A DNA stretch of 64,000 nucleotides from Vibrio mexicanus (GCF_001012815.1 NZ_JYJP01000015.1:62001-126000); one strand, 5' to 3'; positions 41,377 through 53,082 are shown, counted from the first letter of the stretch. Notes: generated by a model from the letters alone, not told the origin. Made by a program: numbers and translations.

Positions 41377-41737
41377 TCACTCTCCTTAACTGACTTTGTT
41401 ACGGTTAAAAGGGGAAATCAAAGGATATCCATAACAGTCATAGCAGTGTGTATTAATTACTATTGGGTTGAAAATTACGTTCTCAAGCCTCCTTGCCTAG
41501 TGAGTTTCATAACTTTGCTACACGTCACATTGTTTCTGTTGAGTAAGACCAAAACGTCGAACGTTAGTTCACTCAACTTGCTGACTATTGTACCGAACGA
41601 AAATGAATGGAGTGTGAACAGCAGGTTCATTTTTGGCAGTTTTACGTGACTAAGCAGGCAGAATTCCGTTAACCTTATTCCCCCAACCAGAATAGACTCA
41701 GTCAGCAACAACCTGTTCAGCGACAAAGAAGGAAGCA
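41377..41737. other. Intergenic region relV-tpm
   Basis: 361 bases between divergent relV and tpm. Two opposite short frames at 41446-41738 overlap each other and resemble no protein, so I treat the gap as noncoding. It carries both promoters; no clear operator or repeat is visible. Confidence 0.45.
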
Positions 41738-42391
41738 ATGAAAGATCCAGAATTTTGGCATAACAAGTGGGCTTCGAATCAGATAGGTTTTCACCTACCA
41801 GATGTAAACCCGTTACTCACCAAATATTGGCACGCTACAAATCCTAGGAGAGAGAGCCGTGTATTTGTCCCACTATGTGGTAAGTCGGAAGATTTGATTT
41901 GGCTTGCAAGGCATCACGATGATGTACAAGGTGTAGAGTTAAGTAAGATTGCTGTAAGAGCGCTCTTTGCTGAGAATCTGTATACGCCTATGGTGACTCC
42001 AGTGACTGGGCAACATGAACTGTATCAGTTCGATGAACTCTCTATCTATGCAGGGGATTACTTCACGGCCCCTATTTCACCTGTCGATATTATCTATGAT
42101 CGCGCCGCTTTGATTGCGATGCCTGAAGAGATGAGAAGCGATTATGTGCAGCGACTAAAGTCTTTGCTGGCGGCGGGTGGTCGTATTCTATTAGTCACTT
42201 TGGATTACCCTCAAGATGAAATGGCGGGACCTCCATTTTCTGTTCCGAAAGCAGAAGTAGAAACGCTGTTTGAAGGCTATAGAGTGTCCTTACTCGAGAG
42301 TGATGAAGTGGATGCGCAGCACCCTAAGAAAGCAAAAAAAGGGCTTAGCCGTTTTGCGGAAGAAGTGTGGTTAATCGAGTCACAGTCTTGA
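41738..42391 (+). CDS. tpm: Thiopurine S-methyltransferase
   Basis: 217 residues, the usual size. The family start [27 protein letters not shown] is obvious; the SAM motif is [16 protein letters not shown], and [14 protein letters not shown] is another conserved block. In bacteria it methylates tellurium and selenium oxyanions as well as thiopurines; the natural substrate is unclear. Monocistronic, with its own terminator. Confidence 0.95.
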   Translation: MKDPEFWHNKWASNQIGFHLPDVNPLLTKYWHATNPRRESRVFVPLCGKSEDLIWLARHHDDVQGVELSKIAVRALFAENLYTPMVTPVTGQHELYQFDELSIYAGDYFTAPISPVDIIYDRAALIAMPEEMRSDYVQRLKSLLAAGGRILLVTLDYPQDEMAGPPFSVPKAEVETLFEGYRVSLLESDEVDAQHPKKAKKGLSRFAEEVWLIESQS

Positions 42392-42415
42392 TTCGCAAAC
42401 TATTCCCGATAAGAG

Positions 42416-42441
42416 AAAGGCCGCGATTTACGCGGCCTTTT
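42416..42441. terminator. Bidirectional terminator between tpm and purT
   Basis: AAAGGCCGCG, loop ATTTA, CGCGGCCTTT; between convergent tpm and purT. Confidence 0.88.
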
Positions 42442-42469
42442 GATTCTCAGCGGTCTAGTAAACTGGGGT

Positions 42470-43645
42470 CTAGTAAATGACCTTCACTTTGCTCGCTGAC
42501 TCAATCGCATCTTCAATTGCGCTCTCTACTGAGTTGCGACGTGTTAAAGCAACGCCTAAACGACGGCGTCCATCAATATCTGGCTTACCAAATAGGCGCA
42601 GTTGAGTCTGTGGTGCTGCAAGAGCGTCTGCTAGGCCATCAAAGCGAATGTTGGTTGATGTACCTTGACCAAGGACTACTGCAGAAGCTGCTGGGCCATT
42701 TTGAGCAATGGAATGGATTGGCATGCCAGTGAATGCGCGAACGTGCAGCGCAAACTCTGATTGCTCTTGAGAAATCAGAGTAACGAGTCCGGTGTCGTGT
42801 GGGCGAGGGGAGACTTCATTAAAGATCACGGTATCTCCTTTGATGAACAGCTCGACGCCAAATAGGCCATAACCACCTAGAGCATTTACTACCTTTTCAG
42901 CACTGTTTTGTGCCGCTTTCAAGGCGGCTTCAGACATCACTTGCGGCTGCCAAGACTCACGGTAATCTCCATCTTCTTGACGATGCCCAATTGGCGCGCA
43001 GAAATGAACGCCATCAACAGCGCGAACCGTCAACAGAGTGATTTCGTAATCAAAATCGATGAATCCTTCGACGATGACACGACCGGCGCCAGTGCGGCCG
43101 CCATCTTGAGCGTAATCCCAAGCCTTAGCAATATCACCTTCTGACTTCATTACGCTTTGGCCTTTACCAGAAGAGCTCATCACAGGTTTAGTAACACAAG
43201 GTAGACCCACAAACTCAACCGCAGCCTTGAACTCTTCAAAGGTGTCTGCAAAGCGATATGGTGAAGTGGTTAGGCCGAGCTCTTCAGCGGCTAAACGACG
43301 GATGCCTTCGCGGTTCATTGTTAGCTTGGTCGCGTTAGCAGTTGGCACAACATTGAGCCCTTTGGCTTCAAGTTCTACTAACTTACTGGTCGCAATGGCT
43401 TCAATTTCAGGAACGACATAGTCAGGCTTTTCTTGTGCAATAATTGCTTCAAGCGCATCGCCATCAAGCATATCAACAACATGACTGCGGTGAGCAACTT
43501 GCATTGCAGGTGCATCAGCGTAACGATCACAAGCAATCACTTCTAGGCCTAAGCGTTGACATTCAATCGCCACTTCTTTACCCAATTCACCTGAGCCAAG
43601 AAGCAATACTCGAGTTGCATTTTCTCTCGTAGCAGTACCAAACAT
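42470..43645 (-). CDS. purT: Formate-dependent phosphoribosylglycinamide formyltransferase
   Basis: 391 residues, ATP-grasp fold. PurT makes formyl-GAR from GAR, formate and ATP, the folate-independent third step of purine synthesis. Visible motifs: [24 protein letters not shown] (P-loop-like), GVELFIKGD and [15 protein letters not shown]. Intact. A near-consensus PurR operator lies 65 bases upstream, so purine repression is likely, as for E. coli purT. Confidence 0.97.
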   Translation of the reverse strand: MFGTATRENATRVLLLGSGELGKEVAIECQRLGLEVIACDRYADAPAMQVAHRSHVVDMLDGDALEAIIAQEKPDYVVPEIEAIATSKLVELEAKGLNVVPTANATKLTMNREGIRRLAAEELGLTTSPYRFADTFEEFKAAVEFVGLPCVTKPVMSSSGKGQSVMKSEGDIAKAWDYAQDGGRTGAGRVIVEGFIDFDYEITLLTVRAVDGVHFCAPIGHRQEDGDYRESWQPQVMSEAALKAAQNSAEKVVNALGGYGLFGVELFIKGDTVIFNEVSPRPHDTGLVTLISQEQSEFALHVRAFTGMPIHSIAQNGPAASAVVLGQGTSTNIRFDGLADALAAPQTQLRLFGKPDIDGRRRLGVALTRRNSVESAIEDAIESASKVKVIY

Positions 43646-43708
43646 AGGTCGTCCTCAATAAAAGTAAGAGTATAATTTTGTGATGCATAATACGGAAATA
43701 ATGCAAAA

Positions 43709-43724
43709 AAGCAAACGTTTGCGC
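43709..43724. promoter_or_regulatory. PurR box upstream of purT
   Basis: AAGCAAACGTTTGCGC matches the consensus ACGCAAACGTTTGCGT at 14 of 16 positions, with a perfect central palindrome GCAAACGTTTGC. Confidence 0.88.
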
Positions 43725-43929
43725 GAGTCATTTTGAGGATGAATCAAACTTGGTTTAGATTGATAAAATCTGACATAACGCAAAGAAATAGCGACAATTC
43801 GACTATGAATGACGATTCATTGATCTACGACCAATATTCTCATCATTAAGAACACCATAATCGGCTCGGATTGGAGCGAGCCCTTGCTCACTCTGCTGTT
43901 TGTCGTTTCTCAGGATGAGATGTTGTGCT

Positions 43930-45347
43930 ATGCGCCCGTATTTAAAATACATAATCCCTATTGTTATCCCGCTTATTGTTTTACTACTTCCACTTTCTGC
44001 TTTCCCATTTGAAGGTTTAACCATTGTTCAGCAGCGTGTGATCGCCATCTTTTTATTGGCGGCGTTGTGCTGGGTATTTGAACCTATTCCGATTTACGCG
44101 ACTTCAGTCGTCATCATTATGCTTGAGCTACTGATGCTCTCGAATAAAGGCATATTCTTCTTCCGATTGGAGGAAGGGGAGGCGCATTTTGGCGAGTTGC
44201 TGCAATACAATGACATTATGGCCACATTTGCCAGCCCAATAATCATGCTGTTTTTGGGTGGCTTCTTCTTGGCGATGGCGGCGACTAAGTACCGTTTAGA
44301 TGTCAACCTTGCTCGTGTTTTGTTAAAGCCGTTCGGGCAGGATCCAAAGTTTGTCATGCTTGGTTTGATGTTAATTACGGGCGTCTTCTCAATGTTTATG
44401 TCGAACACCGCGACCACCGCAATGATGTTGTCGATTCTTACGCCTGTTATTGCCGTTTTTGGTCCGAAAGACCCAGGACGAGTCGCGTTCGCACTGTGTA
44501 TCCCAGTGGCTGCAAACATTGGTGGTATTGGTACGCCTATCGGCACGCCACCTAACGCCATTGCATTGAAGTATTTGGTGGGCGATAGCCTGATTACCTT
44601 CGGGGAATGGATGGCCTTTGGCGTACCGTTTGTGATTGTCATGATGGCTCTGGCTTGGTTCCTCATTGGCTCGCTATATAAAGCGGACCAACAAAAGATC
44701 GAGTTAACCATTAAGGGCCGTTTTCTTAAAACGCCAAAAGCGATCATTGTATACATCACCTTTGCCTCAACGATTTTATTATGGCTGATGGGCTCGTCAC
44801 ATGGTATGAACTCTTATACCGTGGCGCTTATTCCTGTCGCAATCTTCTCCATTACCGGCATCATTAATAAAGAGGATTTGAAGAAGATCTCTTGGGATGT
44901 GCTCTGGCTGGTCTCGGGTGGTATTGCGCTTGGTTTAGCTCTCGACCAAACGGGTCTAGCTAAGCTGGTGGTTCACAGTATTCCGTTTGGCATGTTCTCT
45001 CCTTATGTTGTGTTGATTGGCGCGGCATTCCTGTGCCTACTTATGGCTAACTTCATGTCTCACACGGCAACAGCAACTTGCTTATGCCGATTATGGCGGC
45101 TTTAGGCTCGTCGATGGTTTCTCTAGCGCCACTAGGTGGTGAGATGACTCTGATCTTGGTGGTGACCTTTGCTGCCTCCTTGGGTATGTCTTTGCCTATT
45201 AGTACGCCGCCGAATGCGCTTGCTCATGCCACAGGCAATGTTCAAACTAATCAGATGGCAAAAGTAGGGGCAATCTTAGGTATCGTCGGCGTTTTCCTAA
45301 GCTTCGTCATGGTTTGGATTCTGCACTCCATTGGTTTTATGGGGTAG
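43930..45347 (+). CDS. SLC13/DASS-family anion (dicarboxylate-type) transporter, one frameshift
   Basis: About 472 residues with 11-12 TM segments. Two symmetric substrate motifs are present: MSNTATTAMMLSILTPV with GTPIGTPPNAIAL in the first half, and MSHTATANLLMPIM with LPISTPPNALAHA in the second, the SNT and Pro/Asn loops that bind sodium and carboxylate in VcINDY-type carriers. ATG 43930 is preferred (AGGATG upstream). One A is missing near 45076. Three bases separate it from the sensor kinase, so transporter and two-component genes form an operon. The substrate is not determinable here. Confidence 0.87.
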
Positions 45348-45350
45348 GCG

Positions 45351-46702
45351 ATGTATCAACCAAATATGATTCAAAGCCAATTAGAAACGCTGATTGAGCG
45401 CTATTTCAGTCAGCCTGAACGGCGTATCGTGGTTGATGTTGGCACCAAGATATTGGAGCAAAGTGGTAAGAATGAACGCCTCTATTATGTTGTGAGTGGT
45501 GAGCTTGAAGGCTACTACCATGATGCTTCGAAAGTCGAGACTAAAGTGTTCTCCGCGTCATCAGGCGCTTTCATTGGCGTTCACAGCTTCTTCTCTGGAT
45601 CTTGGGAAGCCTCATCCAGTGTCGTTGTGAAAAAGCAGGCCGAACTGGCTTGGATAGACAGAAACACCCAAGCGATTGATGTGGCTCTCAATGGACCTCT
45701 GACGGCCCAATTCACGCCTGTCATCGTGAATGAGCTGTCAAGAAGGCAACGACGCGCGAGCCAAGAAGCGATTGCCAAAGAAAAAGCGCTTCAAAAGCTG
45801 CATACCGCCGAGCAAATGACGACGTTGGGGCAGCTCGCTGCAGGTATCGCACACGAGCTTAACAATGCCATTGGCGTGGTCAGCAGTAAGGCTGATAGGC
45901 TTGAAACCACTCTAATTGAACTGCTTGAAGAAGTGCACCCAGAAGCGAGTCAGTACTTTGATTTTGGCTTGATGCGTGGGCAAAACGTCTCTTCATCTGA
46001 AGCGCGCAAACGAGGCCGAGAATTCGAAAAGACTTATGGACTTGATAAAGCCACCGCTCGTCAACTAGCCAAAGCAAACCCAGACAAAGAACATTTGTCC
46101 TCATGGTTGGCAAATCCGCAACAAGCGTTGCGCTTTTGGCAAATGGGGCTGATCTTCATGATCTACGATTAGCATCGCGCCACACGGTTGGCATCGTTAA
46201 ATCGGTAAAACAGCTAGGCCGTACTGATATCGATGTGGATGAAGCGGTCGATATTAACGACTCGATCAATCATGCTTTGTCGTTGCTGCAAAGTGAGATT
46301 CGACGTATCGAAGTAAGAGTTCGGCCGTCAGAACTACCCAAGTTTCAAGGCCTTAAAACCGAGCTAGTGCAGGTTTGGGTCAATATCATTAAGAACGCGT
46401 GTGATGCTCTGCAACATACGCCCAACCCTGCCATTGAAATACAAACCCGCTACGTGAAACAAAAGCTGCTGGTGACGATTACCAACAATGGTCCAGAGAT
46501 TGATGAAGTGACTCGGCGAAAAATTTTTCAGCCGAACTTTACGACGAAGAAAGGCGGCCTGTCTTTTGGGCTTGGTCTGGGACTTTCGATTGTGAAACGC
46601 ATCGTCTCAGGTTATGGCGGCTCTATCGCAGTCAAAAGCGACGAACAGAAAACCATTTTTAGGATTAAACTACCAATCGAGGGTGAACATGGAGAAGCTT
46701 AA
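45351..46702 (+). CDS. Sensor histidine kinase with N-terminal cyclic-nucleotide-binding-like domain, one frameshift
   Basis: About 450 residues. Residues 10-115 resemble a CRP-type cNMP-binding domain (ILEQSGKNERLYYVVSGELEGYY). A helical linker leads to the H-box LGQLAAGIAHELNNAIGVV with H168, and the C-terminal HATPase has NIIKNACDAL (N box), PNFTTKK and GLGLGLSIVKRIV (G boxes). No TM segment, so it is a cytosolic kinase. One G is missing from the G-run at 46145-46148 (QMGADLHDLRL). It overlaps the next response regulator by 14 bases. It may sense uptake by the linked transporter. Confidence 0.86.
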
Positions 46703-47162
46703 TTTAATATGCGTTGATGACCAACGAGAGGTATTAAGCGCAGTACTGCAAGATTTGGAACCTCTATCGGCATGGCTCAACATTGAAGATTGTGAGTCTG
46801 CGGAAGAAGTCTTAGATCTTATGGATGAACTGGATGCAGAAGGGGAGATGGTAGCTGTCTTAGTTTCTGACCATGTAATGCCGGGTAAAACGGGTGTCGA
46901 GTTACTAACAGAAGTCTCTCAAGATAACCGCTTTACTCACACCAAAAAGATCCTTTTGACGGGACAAGCGACTCACGCCGATACAATAAATGCAATTAAC
47001 ACTGCTGGCATTGATCGTTACTTTGAGAAACCTTGGCAGGCCAGCACACTGGTAGAATGTATTCGTACGCTAGTGACGGAATTCATTTTTGACCAAGGCC
47101 TTGACTACACCGACTACCAGATAGAGCTTGACCAACAGGTCGTTTTATCTCGATTACATTAG
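46689..47162 (+). CDS. Response regulator receiver protein
   Basis: 157 residues from ATG 46689, which lies inside the kinase end. A receiver domain with D10/D11, phospho-acceptor D61 (LVSDHVMPGKTG), T95-region (ILLTGQA) and K118-region (YFEKPW). After it only about 35 residues follow, with no DNA-binding or enzymatic domain, so output must be by protein interaction. Partner of the upstream kinase by overlap. Confidence 0.88.
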   Translation: MEKLNLICVDDQREVLSAVLQDLEPLSAWLNIEDCESAEEVLDLMDELDAEGEMVAVLVSDHVMPGKTGVELLTEVSQDNRFTHTKKILLTGQATHADTINAINTAGIDRYFEKPWQASTLVECIRTLVTEFIFDQGLDYTDYQIELDQQVVLSRLH

Positions 47163-47213
47163 TTCGCATTAGACTAGTCTGTGTTGACGAAAGGTAAGTT
47201 TGAGCTCGTGATG

Positions 47214-47663
47214 TTATGCGTCACGAGCTTGCTTCTTGTTCTTATCCTGAGGCTCAGACCTGATGCCACAAGTACCTGATGAGCAATCCTGATCGGTATA
47301 TCGCCGAGTTCCGGTTAGCCAGTAAGATATCTTGTAGCGATTATTGGCAAACCGTATATAGAACCAGTCTGCGATGGGTTTAACAAGCGGCCAGCGCAGT
47401 GGCGCATAAATCCAACCCTTTCCAACTAATGACCAAGCTTGATGTGTGACATCTAAACCAAGCAGTAGCTGACCATTTTCATCGATAGCATGAAGTACTT
47501 TGTTTGCCTCGGCCACATCGATCTGTGGGTATTCCCCCATCTCTTCACTGTAAAGGTTAATGAGTTTAAGAGACTGGTGTGTATCATGGCGCCGAAGGGC
47601 ATCCATTTCTTTTGAGCATAGTGGGCAGGTAGCGTCGTAAAACAGAGTCAGTTTTGGGGTCAT
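47214..47663 (-). CDS. DCC-family thiol-disulfide oxidoreductase-like protein (DUF393)
   Basis: 149 residues beginning LTLFYDATCPLCSKEMDAL, the DxxCxxC motif that names the DCC family, in a thioredoxin-like arrangement. RWPLVKPIADWFYIRFANNRY and a Cys pair near the C terminus (QDCSSGTCG) are also typical. Probable redox role; the substrate is unknown. Convergent with the response regulator; the 3' end lies in an inverted repeat (AGCTCGTGA/TCACGAGCT). Confidence 0.85.
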   Translation of the reverse strand: MTPKLTLFYDATCPLCSKEMDALRRHDTHQSLKLINLYSEEMGEYPQIDVAEANKVLHAIDENGQLLLGLDVTHQAWSLVGKGWIYAPLRWPLVKPIADWFYIRFANNRYKISYWLTGTRRYTDQDCSSGTCGIRSEPQDKNKKQARDA

Positions 47664-47807
47664 ATAAGCGCTCTAAGTAAACAATAAAGATAAACAACAA
47701 GCATTACGTTTTGCGAAGATTTATCGATCAGCCTATTGAACAGCTCCATCCGGTCACGACTAGCTACTCTCGATAACATTAGCAGACAATGTAGCATGAA
47801 AAGAAAA

Positions 47808-47833
47808 GGGCTCTACTTATAACAGTAGAGCCC
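47808..47833 (-). terminator. Terminator of cdd
   Basis: GGGCTCTACT and AGTAGAGCCC around a six-base loop; on the minus strand TTTTCTTTTC follows. It lies 47 bases past the cdd stop. Confidence 0.88.
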
Positions 47834-47879
47834 AGTTGGCTATTTTCCTTGAGACTCAAAATTGAGTCTTAATCACAAA

Positions 47880-48767
47880 CTAAATTGTCGTGTAACTTAG
47901 CGGAATATCAGGATTGAGGGCTTCTAATGTCGACTGTGTGTCTGCTAGGTGGCTGATGCTACCGCCGTCTTTCTCAATCAATGCCGCTTCGGTGATACTG
48001 CTAAACTCATCGCCCGCGAGAATCAGCTGGTTTAGAGCAACTTGTAGTGGAGGTAGAGAAGGGTTGAACGCTGCATTTTCTGCGTAAGCACCTAAGTATA
48101 CCTTGCCCGATTTTGTTAGTAGGCCAACACCACTGAAATTGGAGGTGTAGGGCGCATGGCTTTTGTTCATTGCCGCGAGCGTGTCTGTAAGAAGCGGCTC
48201 ATCTGTATCCAACGCGAAACCATGATCAGTCGATGCCATCAGAGCAGATTCAACGCCCAAGTCAGCAGGACCAAACGATTCTGGTAAATACTGCTGCAAT
48301 GTCATTGCTTCACGCTGCGGCAATTGCACCATCAAATTGTCCGCTGTCGACAGTTCATTCATAAATTGTCGGCAGTGGCCACATGGGCTGTAGTTAATCG
48401 TGATATCTGAGATACCTTCTTCACCCTTCATCCAAGCATGGCTGATAGCACATTGTTCGGCATGAACAGTTTGTCCAAGCTGCACGCCGTCGTATTCCAT
48501 GTTAGCGCCAAAGTAGAGTCTACCTGATAGGCCACGCACGATAGCGCCAACATAAAAATTCGAGATAGGTGCGTGGGAGTATGCCGCTGCAAAAGGAAGT
48601 AGAGCAACGCGAAGGTCGGCATCAGTCATATCGGAAGTATCAAGCAGTTGCTTGAATTGCTCAGCGGAGATGGTGGCATCAAATGACTCGCTCGTCACAA
48701 TGGGCGCTAACACTTCTCTCAGTTTTGGAGATAAATCAGCCAGCGCTTTTTCAATGCTAGAGTTCAT
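47880..48767 (-). CDS. cdd: Cytidine deaminase
   Basis: 295 residues, the long homodimeric type (E. coli 294). Zinc site: [14 protein letters not shown] (H-A-E) and [13 protein letters not shown] (two Cys). It deaminates cytidine and deoxycytidine to uridines in pyrimidine salvage. The C-terminal half is the degenerate second domain. Intact; next to the LrgAB-like pair in the same order as E. coli yohJ-yohK-cdd. Confidence 0.96.
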   Translation of the reverse strand: MNSSIEKALADLSPKLREVLAPIVTSESFDATISAEQFKQLLDTSDMTDADLRVALLPFAAAYSHAPISNFYVGAIVRGLSGRLYFGANMEYDGVQLGQTVHAEQCAISHAWMKGEEGISDITINYSPCGHCRQFMNELSTADNLMVQLPQREAMTLQQYLPESFGPADLGVESALMASTDHGFALDTDEPLLTDTLAAMNKSHAPYTSNFSGVGLLTKSGKVYLGAYAENAAFNPSLPPLQVALNQLILAGDEFSSITEAALIEKDGGSISHLADTQSTLEALNPDIPLSYTTI

Positions 48768-48982
48768 AGTCGTTCCTTTTTAGAGTTCTTGATTTTCATT
48801 CTAAGCGGCATTGAGGATATTTCAGAGATCTAGATCACTATTATTAATGTAATGAGCAATTAGCTTGCATTGTTTGAGTGATCTCACATTTGAAACCGAT
48901 TGCACTGACAATAAATGCGACGAGCAATGCATTTGTCTTGTGAATCATTTGAGCGGAAGGTATTTGTGATGATTTTGAAATT

Positions 48983-49660
48983 TTAGCTCATTAACCACAA
49001 TGAAAATGCGAAAAAGCTTGGTGCCAAAATTGAGGTAATCACACCGCACACGACAAGTGCTAGCGAACTAAAAGCGGCATCTTTGCTATCTTTCTCGGCA
49101 CAGGTCGCTGTGCCTAAGGCGTGTGACACCGTTCCCATGGTTAGCCCTTTGGCGATAGGGTGAGTAATGTTTAACGCGTTGTATATTGGGTAGGCAAAAA
49201 TAGCCCCAAACAGGCCGACGAGTAAGACCAAAATGGCGGCGATTGCGGGTTCACCACCAAGGTGGCTAGATACTTCCATCGCAATAGGTGTGGTAACCGA
49301 TTTTCCTAACAAGCTCGCAATCAAGGTAACATCAGTATTGAACATTACTGCTATTGTGGTGGCGGTAAACATTGACATAATACTCCCCACGCCACAAGCG
49401 AGCATGATAATGCGCCAGTTACGGCGGATTTGAGGAAGCTGCTCATACAAAGGGTAAGCTAGAGCGACTACTGCAGGTTGGAGTAAAAAGTTAATCCAGC
49501 GATTGTCTGCGTAGTAGTCTTCGTACGGTACTTTGGTAACCAATAACAGTGGTATCAATATCGTCAGACTGATGAGCAAGGGATTAAGCAGCGGATTGTT
49601 AAACTTGATGGCAATCCAGCGAGCAAAGAGAAAGACAATAATCGTTGCTAATAGCCACAT
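48983..49660 (-). CDS. yohK: LrgB/CidB-family membrane protein (YohK)
   Basis: 225 residues with about seven TM segments and the LrgB signatures KSVTTPIAMEVSSHLGG and LTMGTVSHALGTATCAEKD. Partner of the upstream CidA-like protein; the start ATG shares one base with the latter's stop. The families are linked to murein hydrolase export, and more recently to glycolate/pyruvate-type transport in homologues; the substrate here is unknown. Confidence 0.9.
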   Translation of the reverse strand: MWLLATIIVFLFARWIAIKFNNPLLNPLLISLTILIPLLLVTKVPYEDYYADNRWINFLLQPAVVALAYPLYEQLPQIRRNWRIIMLACGVGSIMSMFTATTIAVMFNTDVTLIASLLGKSVTTPIAMEVSSHLGGEPAIAAILVLLVGLFGAIFAYPIYNALNITHPIAKGLTMGTVSHALGTATCAEKDSKDAAFSSLALVVCGVITSILAPSFFAFSLWLMS

Positions 49661-50025
49661 TACTTCGTCTCCTCTTTTAAGAAGCGATCAAGTGCGAACG
49701 CCAATATAACCAGAACAATGGCGGTACCACCGATCGCACTGGCAAGGATGGAAAGCGCATTCGCGGCTAGCAGATCAAAATGTTGCATCAGGCCGACACT
49801 GATCGGTACGAAGAGTAAAATCATATAGCGGATAAACAAGTTAGCGCCGGGGCGAACCCATTCTACAGGCACGAGACCGCTCGCCATTAAACCAAATAGC
49901 GCGAGCATTCCAAAGATACTTCCTGGGATCGAAAGCCCTAAAGCTGTTTGCAATGCGTTACCGGCTGCCAAACACCCAAATATCAATGCGAGAGAGACAA
50001 TGTACTGTAGACCTGTTTTAATCAT
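49660..50025 (-). CDS. yohJ: CidA/LrgA-family membrane protein (YohJ)
   Basis: 121 residues, four TM segments, holin-like. [20 protein letters not shown] and [20 protein letters not shown] match the CidA/LrgA core. It forms a two-gene unit with yohK (TAATG overlap), placed 38 bases after sbcB on the same strand. Confidence 0.9.
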   Translation of the reverse strand: MIKTGLQYIVSLALIFGCLAAGNALQTALGLSIPGSIFGMLALFGLMASGLVPVEWVRPGANLFIRYMILLFVPISVGLMQHFDLLAANALSILASAIGGTAIVLVILAFALDRFLKEETK

Positions 50026-50062
50026 TGCTTATGAACACTTATCCTCGTGATTAGTTCGTCTT

Positions 50063-51486
50063 CTAAGAAGCCAGCTTTTCGACGTAATGGTACACCGCTT
50101 TGAGTATCGCGATCTTGTTTTCGTCGCTCTCATGTTCGTGAACTAAGTTTTCCAAGTTGAGCATGTAATCAGGCAGTTTGGCTTCGTAGTAATCTCGGCA
50201 ATGTGCTGCCCACTTAGCTTGCTCAGCTTCGTTCAGCGTCCACGAGTAGTGGCGAGCACGGTAGCGAAACAGAAGTGGTTCAATTCGCTTGTCGTTAAAT
50301 GTAATGTCTAAACTGCCTAGTTGTTCAGGGTTAGATTCGCGAATGATATCCATCGCAGCTTTGTCTGCTGGTGAAAAGAACCCATCGTACAATTGGCTAT
50401 CAACATCGCCCTTGTTGTCATACTCTCTTTCAACGCTATAAAGCTCATTAAGCTTTTCACGGATCTCTGGGTGTTGACGAATAATCGCAAGATTAGCTAG
50501 GCATGCCTCCCGATCAATTCCAATCACGCCCGCGTTTTCTGCGGTTAATGTCTTCGCCGGTGCGAGAATAGGGCACTTGTTCAGATGAACCAGTTTTAAC
50601 GGTACCGGCAGCTCGTCGGGTGCCAAATCTGAGTGTTTTGTATATAAGCGCTCGCGAAGTTCATCTGCAGATAGATCGATTAATGGCTGAGGATACTTAG
50701 CCAGATCCGCGACAATGACCGCATTCTTGTTGATAGGGTGCCAAGCCATTGGAACAATCCAACTGGTGTATTGGCACTCTTTACCTAGCATGCCGGACAC
50801 ATGCATTAGCGGCGTCATATTTACAATGTCAACCAGTTCATTGAGCTTACGCTTATGGCGCATTTCAAAGAAGTAGTTAAACAGCTTCGGTTGAGCAGCT
50901 TTAAGCTTCTTCGCCATTTCGATAGTGGCAATCACATCCGCCATTGCATCGTGGGCATTGCTGTGTTCGATACCGTTAGCGACAGACAAATGCTCAAGTT
51001 TGAAACTTGGGAAGCCTTCGTCATTTTCAGGCCAGTTAATGCCATCAGGGCGAAGTGCATGGCAAGCGCGCATGACATCCAACAGATCCCAACGCGAGTT
51101 GCCATTTTGCCAGCTCCATGCGTATGGGTCGATGAAGTTGCGGTAACACGTGTAGCGAGTTACTTCATCGTCAAAACGAATACTGTTATAGCCTAAGCTG
51201 GTGGTATTCGGCTTAGACAGTTCAGCATGGATCTTGGCGATAAATTCAGGCTCCGGTAAACCTTGAGAAGCCGCTTTTTGTGGCGTGATACCGGTAATCA
51301 GCGCCGCCTCTGGTGAGGGTAAATAATCACTTGGCGGCTGACAGTAAATAACAAGAGGCTCACCCACTATGTTGAAATCTTCATCGGTACGAACCCCCGC
51401 AAACTGGCTAGGACGATCGTTGGCAGGCTAGTACCCCACGTCTCATAATCGAAGAAGAAGAAAGTCGGTTGGTGCTCTTGTTGCAT
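50063..51486 (-). CDS. sbcB: Exodeoxyribonuclease I, one frameshift
   Basis: 474 residues restored (E. coli 475). The DnaQ-type site starts with D13 and E15 in FFFDYETWGTSP; later SLGYNSIRFDDEVTRY and HDAMADV continue the DEDDh set. The SH3-like and C-terminal helical parts follow. ExoI degrades single-stranded DNA 3' to 5' and takes part in mismatch repair. One C is missing near 51426 (TSPANDRPSQFAGVRTDED). ATG 51486 is the conserved start. Last gene of the conserved block before the accessory cluster. Confidence 0.95.
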
Positions 51487-51593
51487 GTTGGGTTTACCAG
51501 ATAGGTCAATCAGTTGTTAGTATTAGACCATTGCCAACAGTGCTTGGCAAACCAGTATTGGCAATACTTGGCTCGAAAGGTTATTTCCCCACC

Positions 51594-52992
51594 TTAAAAT
51601 CGTCCTAACCCGTTATCTTGCTTGTGAGCGCCTAGCTGTTGTTGAATCCCTTCATTGATGTCTTTGGATAAAATGACGGTGCGATTGGCACAGATTGCCT
51701 TCAATGAGGAAAAACGAATGGCATTCATAATCGCAGCCGCAGACAGGTCGTGGGATTTGGCAATTTGCGCTAAGTTGACCGATTCTTCTAAAGAGGATCT
51801 TTTCGAAAAGCCAGACTCCCACAAGGCTAAACGTTGTGTTACATCGGGCAGTTTAAAGTTAATAACTGATTCGAAGCGGCGAAAGAAAGCCTCATCAAGG
51901 TTATTTTTAAAGTTAGTCGCCAATATGATCACGCCATTAAATGACTCGATTCGCTGTAGTAAATAGGCCACGTTTTGATTCGCAAACTGATCATTCGCGG
52001 TACTGGTTTCAGTTCTCTTGGCAAATAGGGCATCCGCTTCATCAAAAAACAAAATCCATGATTTGTCCTCGGCCATCGAAAATACCTTTTCAAGATTCTT
52101 TTCAGTCTCGCCAATGTATTTAGAGGTAATTGATGAGAGATCCACTTGATAAACATCTAAACCCGAGACTTCACCGAGTAAGCAAGCCGTCATTGTCTTG
52201 CCGGTTCCGGGGGGCCATGGAACAGTGCTCGATAGCCAGGGCGAATCTTGTCTGCCATTCCCCAATCCTCAGCCAGTGTGCGACCGTGTTTAATCCAACC
52301 TATGATATCTTCAATTTGACTCATGGTGGTGTCGGCAAGGTTTAAATCTGCCATTTTCGCCCTGAAACGACTCGCTTTGCCGGAAAGCTTTCCGAGAGTT
52401 CTGGGCGATAAGGCTCAGAGATAGTGAATAGATGCAAAAATTCGTCGTTTAGTTTGAAGGGAGTTTTCATTAGCAAGACATCGTCTTCCTGCCCGTTAAG
52501 TTCCATCAGGTTGAAAACGGGTGATTGGCTTTTGCTGTATAACTGCTTCTGGATGTTCAATCGCAGTTCGAGATCGTCACCGCTGAGCAAGAACACCAAG
52601 GTTTCGCCAGTGGCATAGATGCGCCCATTGAACTCTTGGCAACCAAACTCGGTGTAGGGCCGCTCAGTGCTCTCATTTCTATAGAGGAACATGTCCATTG
52701 AATTGGGTTTGACTTCCGGTAATAGCGCTAGCACCAATGCCAAACGTTCGGTAAAGGTCAGTTCGGTTTGTTGTAGAAATTGACCATACCCAGAGTCATA
52801 AGACTTGGCACTCGGTGGCGCTATGTCGAGTACACTTTCATACGACGTTTCTTGTTGAAAGTACAAGCTAAACCGCACACGGATTACCTGTTCACACCAT
52901 GCAATGTCCTTAGCCAGGTCTTGCGCATTGCTTTGCAAAGCACTTAAAGCCACAGTCGGTTTGTGAATTGGGGTGACATTGAAATTAACCAT
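51594..52992 (-). CDS. AAA+ ATPase of the eCIS-associated type, two frameshifts
   Basis: Reading through two missing bases gives one protein of about 466 residues. N-terminal domain (1-215): RVRFSLYFQQET, LTFERLALVLALLPEVKP-like helices, TEFGCQEFNGRIYATGETLVFLLSGDDL. One base is missing near 52348 (RKWQ-DLNLADT) and one G from the six-G run 52209-52214 (HGPPGTGKT). Walker A is GPPGTGKT at about 260-267, Walker B WILFFDEADALF, sensor ILATNFKNN, then FRRFES. This two-part form is one I associate with eCIS and DUF4157 loci. It probably remodels or loads a partner protein. Last gene of the minus-strand cluster. Confidence 0.85.
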
Positions 52993-53082
52993 GTTTACTC
53001 CAAAAGTGACGCGAAATCATCATGCTGTGTGGAACCCACGCGGAAAGCGTGTACGGTTGTTAGAAACCACTGAGCATTTAAT

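Noticed and set aside
41446-41738. Opposed 67- and 87-residue frames between relV and tpm
   Set aside because: They overlap each other in opposite directions, have no recognisable features, and lie in a promoter region.
51594-52992. Two separate genes: a DUF4255-like protein (52342-52992) and a short AAA protein
   Set aside because: The first part lacks DUF4255 features and matches the N-terminal domain of the two-part AAA+ family; adding one base near 52348 joins them in the expected way (KWQ-DL).
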